Below, piece after piece: positions 40,701 through 45,740 of a DNA stretch of 45,740 nt. Each line of letters begins with the position of its first letter. Within the stretch, counting starts at the first letter, position 1. This DNA is from a virus: positions 1-45,740 of the IMG/VR virus record IMGVR_UViG_3300028422_001975. One strand, 5' to 3'. A program made the translations under genes and the position numbers. The notes under the pieces are model-generated. The model did no database searches. It was not told the origin of the DNA and saw nothing but the letters and a program-made list of their open reading frames with translations.

Positions 40701-41712
40701 TCTGCCACCCGGCGATCCCCGCCCTGCCTCGCTTGCCAGCCCCGTCGTCTTTGGCACGCCGGAGGTGGTGATGCTGGACCTGCCGCAGATCAGCGAAGAC
40801 CTTCCCGCACATCGCCCCTTGATCGCCGCCCATGCCAGCCCCTGGCCGGGCGAGATTGCGGTCTTCCGCAGCGCCTCGACGGATGGGTTCAATCTGCAGA
40901 CGACCTTTGGCAGTCGGGCCCGGATCGGCACGCTGGCCTTTGACCTCTTTCCGGGGCCGACCTCCCGCTTCGATCTGGGCAATGCGCTGGTGGTCGATCT
41001 CCTGACGGGGACGCTCGAGAGCGTGACGGACGTCGCGCTCTTTGGCGGGGCGAATGCGCTGGCGGTCGAAAGCGCCGCTGGCCAATGGGAGATCGTCCAG
41101 GCTGGTGCGGCCGAACTGATCGCCCCGGGCCGCTATCGCCTGACCCGCCTCCTGCGCGGCCAGCGCGGAACGGAACATGCCATGGGCAACCCGGCTCCGG
41201 CTGGCGCGCGGGTCGTGGTGCTGGACGCCGCGCTTTCGGCGCTGCCCATCGCCGAGGCTGACCTTGGCTTGCCGTGGAACTGGCGCGTGGGCCCGGCCGC
41301 GCGCGCTGTCACCGACGAGAGCTATGCCGCAGTGGGCTTCACCCCGACCGGCCGGGGCCTTCTTCCCTTCGCGCCGGTCCATGTCGAACAGCCGTGGCGA
41401 ACGGCACGCAGCCCGGGCGATCTGACCATCCGCTGGACGCGCCGGTCCCGCGCGCTGGTCGCCGATGCCTGGGAACAGGTCGAAGTGCCGCTGGCCGAAG
41501 ATGTCGAGGGGTATGACGTCCAGATCCTCGATGGTGCTTCGGTCAAGCGCACGCTGACCAGCACAACGACCTCCGTCCTCTACACCGCCGCCCAGCAGAC
41601 CACTGATTGGGGTGCCCCGTTCGGCCCCGCCCAGACGCTGGCGATCCGCATCTACCAGCTTTCGAACCGCCTCGGGCGCGGCACGCCCGCGACCGTCACG
41701 CTGCAATTCTAA
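37714..41712 (+). CDS. Host-specificity/tail-tip megatron protein with GTA TIM-barrel domain (ORFg15-like)
   Basis: A 1332-residue baseplate hub protein. The N-terminus is Gly/Ala-rich and hydrophobic (LGAVGSAIGGAFGGAILGFS), followed by a tail-J-like part (GAIIPRLYGRMRIGGNIIWA, ALCEGPITGIGRIWADGKPL). Around residues 400-740 is the GTA TIM-barrel domain, with SDWSEYFGHQPGDGSGDVYF, FIGIDNYMPLSDWRD and VWFTELGCPAIDRGT. After it come the phage-tail insertion domain and a C-terminal part ending with a fibronectin-like segment (PGDLTIRWTRRSRAL, VEGYDVQILDG). It is expected to contact the cell surface. It is the largest gene in the window and complete. Confidence 0.93.
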   Translation: MATLVLGAVGSAIGGAFGGAILGFSGAAIGGFIGSTIGSVVDSWIVSSLAPAQKIEGQRLDSLRITSATEGAIIPRLYGRMRIGGNIIWATDFREETKTTTQGGGKGGGGGKVQTTEYLYYSSFAVALCEGPITGIGRIWADGKPLDMTGITWRWYPGNETQTADPFITAKMGAANTPAYRGTAYVIFEELQLAAYGNRLPQLSFEVFRPLADPGTAEGLAKAVTMIPASGEFTYATEAVRKTVGATTTVFGQTTGGTTSAENLNALHDEADIVVALDRLQAMAPAVESVSLVVAWFGNDLRAGNCTIKPGVEVATKVTSPKFWTVNGVARAAAHLVSRDAEDRPNYGGTPADFAVVQAIREMKARGLRVTFYPFLLMDVPPGNTLPNPYSANAATPGQPSFPWRGRITCSPAAGYAGTADKTAAATTQVSSFFGAATPAQFAVSGDTVSWTGPSSDWGLRRMILHYAHLCAVAGGVDAFLIGSEMRGLSTIRSSASTYPAVTAFKALAADVKAILGTGTKVGYASDWSEYFGHQPGDGSGDVYFHLDPLWSDANIDFIGIDNYMPLSDWRDGFDHADALEGWPAIHDRAYLQANIAGGEGFDWFYASAADRSAQIRTPISDGAAGKPWVFRYKDLRAWWSNLHFNRPGGGESGTPTAWVPQSKPVWFTELGCPAIDRGTNQPNVFFDPKSSESFTPYFSRGWRDDAIQRAYLEASYLWWGQAVNNPTSSVYGGRMVYVPECAAWTWDARPYPFFPELTGVWTDGPNWRLGHWLTGRLGAVSLAALVRNLCLRAGLAESLIDVSGLWGAVEGYVIGALESPRASISTLARHFGFDAIETEGLIRFVMRGRASSLTLTVDDLVASREGEAFELTRGQETELPQALKWQIARADENYDAAIVEARRITVDTTRIASESFPMAIPPEEAERRCRRALMEAWIGRESATFRLPPSRLALDPADVIRLAHDGRQVEFRLVSVADAEVRGIEAVRQDRAAYDLPPGDPRPASLASPVVFGTPEVVMLDLPQISEDLPAHRPLIAAHASPWPGEIAVFRSASTDGFNLQTTFGSRARIGTLAFDLFPGPTSRFDLGNALVVDLLTGTLESVTDVALFGGANALAVESAAGQWEIVQAGAAELIAPGRYRLTRLLRGQRGTEHAMGNPAPAGARVVVLDAALSALPIAEADLGLPWNWRVGPAARAVTDESYAAVGFTPTGRGLLPFAPVHVEQPWRTARSPGDLTIRWTRRSRALVADAWEQVEVPLAEDVEGYDVQILDGASVKRTLTSTTTSVLYTAAQQTTDWGAPFGPAQTLAIRIYQLSNRLGRGTPATVTLQF

Positions 41713-41733
41713 TCCCAACCCACGGGAACCGCC

Positions 41734-43656
41734 ATGTCCGACACCTCCACCCATCTGGGCTTGCCCTACCTCCTGGCGGCCCAAGCGCAGAAGCATGTCA
41801 CCCACAACGAGGCGATGCGCCTGCTCGACGCCATGGTCCAACTCTCGGTCCTTGACCGGACGCGCATTACGCCACCCGCCAGCCCGGCAGACGGCAACCG
41901 CCATCTGGTCGCTTCGGGCGCCACTGGCCTCTGGGCTGGGTGGGACCTGAACATCGCCTTCTGGGTCGATGGCGCATGGATCCGCCTCGTCCCGCGCACC
42001 GGCTGGATGGTGTGGGTCGCAGCCGAGGGCCTGTTCCTCGTCTGGACCGGCAGCGCCTGGGAGGTCGTGGGCGAGCCCCGCGACGTCTCGGACGCCGTGT
42101 TCAGCCTCGTGAACGATGCGGACCCGACGAAGAAGGCAACCTTCTCGCTGGCGGGGATCAGCGCAGGGACCACCTGCAGCTTCACGCTGCCGAACACCTC
42201 CTCCGAACTGGCAATCCTTGCAGGCACGCAGACCTTCACCGGCAACAAGACCTTCTCGGGGACGCTGACGGCGTCCGGGACCGTGACCGTTTCGGCCGCC
42301 AGCGCCTCGATCGGCACGGCGACGACGACCGCCACCTACGGGATTGGCACCGGCGTCACGACGACCGGCGTCACCAAGACCGTCAACCTCGGCACCGGCG
42401 GCGCTTCCGGATCAACGACTGTCGTCAATATCGGCTCTGCGACGGCTGGCGCGGGCGGCACGACCGTCATCCACACGCCCACCGTCACCTTCGCCAATGC
42501 GGTCACGCAGGTCGGCATGCCGCAGGCCACCCTGACGGCGCAGCTGCTGGGCCTCGGCGGGGCCTCTGCCGACAGCTACAACCGGCTGTCGGTGAACACC
42601 CCAGCCGTCCTCCTGAACAACGGGGGCGCCGGGATCGAGGCAACGGTCAACAAGGCCGCGGCCGGGAACGACGCCGCCTTTGCCTTCAAAACCGGCTTCT
42701 CCGCCCGCGCGCTGATCGGCCTCCTCGGTAACGATGACTTTAGCTTCAAGGTCAGTCCGGACGGGTCGGCCTTCTTCGATGCCATGAGGATCGACCGTAC
42801 CAGCGGCCAGTTGGAATTGCCGCAGCCGACGGTCCTGCCGGGGCTGGTGGCCGCGCCATCCCCGCCGCCCGCGGGCAAGGCATCGGTCTATGCCCGCAAT
42901 CGCGCCGGGGCGCCGTGGATCGACGTGATGCGTCCTTCGGGCCGGGACTTCCCCCTGCAGCCGCACTTCGGGGTGAACCGGATCGCCAACTGGTCGCCAT
43001 CGGTCACGACCACGATCACCACCGAAGGCATGCCGATCACCTCGGTCGGCACCGTCTCGCACCCCACTCTGGCTGCAACAAACCTCGCCGCCTCAATGCG
43101 GCGCTGGCGCCTGACCTCTGCGGCCGTCGTGGACTCGGTGGCCGACCAGCGATCCGCAGGCTGGGCCTGCTGGCGCGGCAATGCGGCGGGCCTCGGCGGC
43201 TGGACCTTCGTGACGCGGATTTCGCTCACAACCCTGCAGGCGACCGGCATGGGGTTCTTCGGCCTCTATGGCTCCACCGCTGCGCTGGCCACCACCCTGA
43301 CGCTGGCCGCAGCCATCAACTGCATCGGCATCGGTTTCCAGCGCGGCACCCATGCCAACTGGCAGCTGGTCGCGAACGACGGCACCGGCGCACCAACGCT
43401 CACCGACATGGGCGCGAGCTTTGCCATTGCCACCGGCGGGGTGCTGACCCTGTTCATAGCCGCGCCGCCGAACGGTTCGTCGGTGTGGGCCCGAGCCGTG
43501 AACGAGGTCACTGGCGCCGTCTTCGAACAGGAAATCGCCGCCGACCTGCCCGCCGCCACGCAGTTCCTGTCGCCGCGGCTGTTCCTGAACACCGGCGCCA
43601 CGGCCGCCGCCGTCGCTTACGACTGCGCTGGGGTCTACGTCGAGACGGACTTCTGA
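41734..43656 (+). CDS. DUF2793 tail fibre protein
   Basis: A 640-residue protein. Residues 1-115 are a DUF2793 domain (THLGLPYLLAAQAQKHVTHN, EAMRLLDAMVQLSVLDRT, GTGLWAGWD-like GLWAGWDLNIAFWVDGAWIR), common at the N-terminus of rhodobacterial phage fibres. A Thr/Gly/Ala-rich repetitive shaft follows (about 165-260: FTGNKTFSGTLTASGTVTVS and similar), probably trimeric. A globular C-terminal domain (about 440-640) may bind the receptor. No intramolecular chaperone or depolymerase motif is recognised. It ends the structural operon; no rho-independent terminator is evident after it. Confidence 0.85.
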   Translation: MSDTSTHLGLPYLLAAQAQKHVTHNEAMRLLDAMVQLSVLDRTRITPPASPADGNRHLVASGATGLWAGWDLNIAFWVDGAWIRLVPRTGWMVWVAAEGLFLVWTGSAWEVVGEPRDVSDAVFSLVNDADPTKKATFSLAGISAGTTCSFTLPNTSSELAILAGTQTFTGNKTFSGTLTASGTVTVSAASASIGTATTTATYGIGTGVTTTGVTKTVNLGTGGASGSTTVVNIGSATAGAGGTTVIHTPTVTFANAVTQVGMPQATLTAQLLGLGGASADSYNRLSVNTPAVLLNNGGAGIEATVNKAAAGNDAAFAFKTGFSARALIGLLGNDDFSFKVSPDGSAFFDAMRIDRTSGQLELPQPTVLPGLVAAPSPPPAGKASVYARNRAGAPWIDVMRPSGRDFPLQPHFGVNRIANWSPSVTTTITTEGMPITSVGTVSHPTLAATNLAASMRRWRLTSAAVVDSVADQRSAGWACWRGNAAGLGGWTFVTRISLTTLQATGMGFFGLYGSTAALATTLTLAAAINCIGIGFQRGTHANWQLVANDGTGAPTLTDMGASFAIATGGVLTLFIAAPPNGSSVWARAVNEVTGAVFEQEIAADLPAATQFLSPRLFLNTGATAAAVAYDCAGVYVETDF

Positions 43657-43843
43657 TCCGGTCTCGTGGAAAACCAACGCGTGTGAAGTCCGAGCCGGGC
43701 GACATCAACAGGAAGCGCCGAACGCCTCGACCGTGGCGCATCGCCCGGCCCGGATCACAGGTTCACGGTTTCAAGGAGCGGCAGGGATTCGCTGCGCCGG
43801 AATGGTGGCACAGCTAAGCGGCATCTGTCCCCTGCGGCGATGG

Positions 43844-43855
43844 GCACAATTGTGC
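43844..43855. other. 12-bp perfect palindrome
   Basis: GCACAATTGTGC is its own reverse complement. It lies in the 204-bp gap between the fibre gene and the leftward gene ending at 43861, just past that gene's stop. It could be an operator or a short terminator stem; no T run follows. Nothing else is recognised in 43657-43860. Confidence 0.4.
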
Positions 43856-43860
43856 ACCTG

Positions 43861-44586
43861 TCAGTTGACAAGTGCGGGTGTCAGCAGCTGGTCCGTGTCG
43901 AGTTTCAGCGCGCTACGCCACAAGGGCGTCTTGGTGACGTGATGCACCTTTTTGCCGTCCTGTTCATCCGGCGTCTCGACGATCAATCCGGCCCATTCGA
44001 GCGGACGCAGCACGCAAGCTGAGAATGCGGCCATCTCGCGCCAACCGGCTGTATCCCAATCCTGCTCCTCGCCATAGAAGGCGGCGAAGAGCTTTCGCTC
44101 GGTGATACCCTGGTTCGCCTCGACATTGATCACATTCATCCAGACATCCCATTTGCCGAAAGGGCGATCATCGAACCGGGCATAGGACGCGTGGTCGATC
44201 TTGAGCACGAAGAAGGGGATCAGTTCGGCAAACAGCTGCGCCGGGGCATGGGCGATTTCAGCTCCGCGTTTGGTCAGCCGGAATTCACCCTTGAAATGCC
44301 GCCCCAGGCGGAGGGTGATCAGCAGGTAATGCAGGACTTCGAGCGGCGGGAACTCGAATTCGTTGATGACCTTGCTGTAGCGGAACATTTCCTCCGCGCC
44401 CTTGCCAGGCCATGCAAAATTCTCGACCGCCCAATGCACGAAGACGCGCTTGAAGGCCTTGGTCTGGGTCAGACCGATGGCACCATGCTCCTGCGCATAG
44501 CGAAGGGTCAGCAAGGCTGCACGCAGCATGGGCGAATGCGCGAGGTCGGGATGGTCGTCTGAAAGAGGGCGGAACTCGATCATCAT
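43861..44586 (-). CDS. Conserved hypothetical protein
   Basis: A 241-residue protein without signal or membrane segments. The sequence ALLTLRYAQEHGAIGLTQTK, FKRVFVHWAVENFAWPG, KVINEFEFPPLEVLHYLLIT, LRLGRHFKGEFRLTKRGAEI and FFVLKIDHASYARF resembles an uncharacterised family that I recall from many alphaproteobacterial genomes and plasmids. Two winged-helix-like repeats are possible (LTKRGAEI is typical of a wing), but no function can be assigned. It is transcribed toward the phage fibre gene. It may be accessory to the phage or the first host gene. Confidence 0.7.
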   Translation of the reverse strand: MMIEFRPLSDDHPDLAHSPMLRAALLTLRYAQEHGAIGLTQTKAFKRVFVHWAVENFAWPGKGAEEMFRYSKVINEFEFPPLEVLHYLLITLRLGRHFKGEFRLTKRGAEIAHAPAQLFAELIPFFVLKIDHASYARFDDRPFGKWDVWMNVINVEANQGITERKLFAAFYGEEQDWDTAGWREMAAFSACVLRPLEWAGLIVETPDEQDGKKVHHVTKTPLWRSALKLDTDQLLTPALVN

Positions 44587-44672
44587 GCGATGCTGCCACA
44601 GCGGCCCAACCGAGGCCAGATCGAAGGATCGCCTTCTACGAGTGGGCGAAGCGGGAGTGTGTGGCTCGCTGT

Positions 44673-44701
44673 TGCGGAGAATATCGGCCTTATTCTCCGC
44701 A
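44673..44701. other. Perfect 11-bp inverted repeat
   Basis: TGCGGAGAATA (44673-44683) and TATTCTCCGCA (44691-44701) form a perfect dyad with a 7-nt spacer. It lies 20 bp beyond the stop of the leftward gene at 44721. No poly-T run follows on either strand, so it is not a standard intrinsic terminator. Two 11-bp arms about a 7-bp centre is also the geometry of a tyrosine-recombinase core site, but no copy was found near the integrase. Confidence 0.5.
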
Positions 44702-44720
44702 CTTTCTGCGGCGAATGCCC

Positions 44721-45740
44721 TTAAGCTGGAAGTATGAGGAGAGGCTCCTCCTTTTCGCTTTCAAGATCTTTCAGGTAGGCAGGGCCGGGAATCTGATTTT
44801 TGATTAGGTTCTGGGCCAGTTCTGATTGCGAGCTGATTGCTGCAACGCTGTCGCGCAAGCCCTGCACCAACACTTCCGCCTGCGGCAGCGCCAGACGTCG
44901 CGCCTCAGCGTAGGAAATGGTGTCCGGAGCGCCTTGGCTACAGAGCCGCGCGAGAGCGTCAGGAGTAAGCGACTGGCTTAGGTCGAGGAAACGTTGCGCG
45001 CGCCTCTCGGCCAGCTGCTTTGCCGCTTCCAACTCGTCGATCGTAAAGAGGGCGCGCAATCCGGCCTCATGGCAAAGCCTGATCGCAGCAGCCAATGACC
45101 AAAGCAAATCCAAATCTGCAGCTGTTATGGCCCCCTTTTGCATGGAGTCCGACTTCTGCTGGAAATGGACCTCAAGCCGACCTGCCGATATTGCAAGTGT
45201 TTGTTCAGCAGCCTCAGCGCTGCTCACCTTGTTTGAACGAGCGGACAGCGTGTCTACCGTATCCAGCTGTGTGCCAACGTCGGCGAAGATCATGCGCACA
45301 TCATCGGCGCGGCGATCCGAGGTGACATTGGCGATCTTGGCTTCGATGGTTCCGAGATGAGCCTCAATCCCCTTCAGCCGTTTCAGCATGATGGAAAAAC
45401 CGACCACAGATACCCCCAGCCCAAGGCCGGCAACCGCGAGTGTCCCTAGTTGTAGGTTTTGCAGCATGACCAGAGAGGATTGAATCTCGGCCAATCGCGA
45501 TTTGATCTGCTGGTTCTGGATGACACTGGCGGCCCCAAGCCCAAGATTCGCAAACCCAACGACGGGGTTGCCGCCACTGTTCATGACGCTGCTGAGAATG
45601 GTTTGTAGCATTCCAGTTTCTTGCAGAAATCCGACGCCGCGTCCGGAAGCGACGTCACGGACGACAGACCCTGTAACCTTGTAGAGGCCCGAAGCGACAC
45701 CGTGGACAAGCTCTGGCGGAACTGCACGCAGAAGTATCAT
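44721..45740 (-). CDS. Unknown protein with two hydrophobic segments, possibly incomplete at its start
   Basis: A 339-residue ORF reaching the window edge; an ATG codon is formed by the last three bases, so it may or may not be the true start. Hydrophobic stretches appear at about 56-74 (NPVVGFANLGLGAASVIQNQ) and 92-118 (LQLGTLAVAGLGLGVSVVGF), followed by a long helical, probably coiled-coil region (LKRLKGIEAHLGTIEAKI onward). I recall similar proteins in scattered bacteria with no known function. It could be a membrane-associated accessory or defence protein; this is speculation. Codon use is less GC-biased than the phage genes, suggesting different ancestry. Confidence 0.6.
   Translation of the reverse strand: MILLRAVPPELVHGVASGLYKVTGSVVRDVASGRGVGFLQETGMLQTILSSVMNSGGNPVVGFANLGLGAASVIQNQQIKSRLAEIQSSLVMLQNLQLGTLAVAGLGLGVSVVGFSIMLKRLKGIEAHLGTIEAKIANVTSDRRADDVRMIFADVGTQLDTVDTLSARSNKVSSAEAAEQTLAISAGRLEVHFQQKSDSMQKGAITAADLDLLWSLAAAIRLCHEAGLRALFTIDELEAAKQLAERRAQRFLDLSQSLTPDALARLCSQGAPDTISYAEARRLALPQAEVLVQGLRDSVAAISSQSELAQNLIKNQIPGPAYLKDLESEKEEPLLILPA

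Noticed and set aside
38401-41904. A very long minus-strand open frame (over 1100 codons) opposite the tail-tip protein gene
   Set aside because: It is a mirror of the GC-rich codon pattern of the ORFg15-like gene; its translation is Arg/Gly/Asp-rich without recognisable domains and has no plausible promoter or ribosome-binding site.
43657-43860. attR or rho-independent terminator after the fibre gene
   Set aside because: No sequence shared with the integrase flank was found and no stem followed by a T run is present; only a 12-bp palindrome is notable.

Overview
The window is almost entirely a tailed-phage genome (probably an integrated prophage) in a high-GC alphaproteobacterium. A Rhodobacterales host (Rhodobacter/Paracoccus-like) is the best guess, because the tail-tip genes resemble the gene transfer agent (GTA) genes of that order and several accessory families (DUF3489, DUF6441, the ParB-domain methyltransferases) are familiar from its prophages. 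This is recognition from memory, not a database search. No rRNA, tRNA, CRISPR array or insertion sequence was seen.

Layout. 1-3153: a leftward small phage gene, a tyrosine integrase, a convergent conserved gene, and two copies of a structured repeat, each about 110-120 bp upstream of a rightward start (integrase and excisionase). 3154-6788: an early operon in which nearly every gene overlaps the next by ATGA/GTGA: excisionase-like HTH, small protein, VRR-NUC nuclease, winged-helix replication protein with dyad iterons inside its gene, C5 DNA methyltransferase with a second reading frame overprinted on its C-terminal half, and a conserved phage protein. 6979-14884: a complete type I restriction-modification operon (hsdM, hsdS, hsdR) followed by a tiny ORF coupled to an A+T-rich gene with a HEPN-like RxxxxH motif. 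15328-19007: two tandem ParB-methyltransferase fusions and an HNH endonuclease. 19012-20446: four leftward small genes, one with its Shine-Dalgarno sequence buried in a hairpin.

20570-43656 is the rightward structural block. The head is lambda-like: TerS, GpA-type TerL, gpW-like joiner, portal, S49 protease, gpD-like decoration protein, gpE-like capsid, FII-like joiner. The tail follows: DUF6441, tail terminator, tube, G/GT chaperones with a textbook -1 frameshift signal, and tape measure. The tip matches the GTA series DUF2460, DUF2163, NlpC/P60 peptidase and TIM-barrel host-specificity protein, then a DUF2793 fibre. Two insertions interrupt this order: an antitoxin/toxin-like pair (DUF433-like plus PIN-like) at 28687-29777, and a lysis cassette (three small membrane proteins plus a GH24 endolysin) at 35000-36392.

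43861-45740 holds two leftward genes of unknown function that may be accessory or host DNA. No attachment-site pair bounding the element was found, and no CI-type repressor was recognised, so the right boundary and lysogeny switch are unresolved.

The most notable points are the -1 frameshift cassette, the overprinted gene in the methyltransferase, the origin-like dyad array in the replication gene, the restriction-modification/HEPN-like island, and the duplicated regulatory repeat flanking the integrase.
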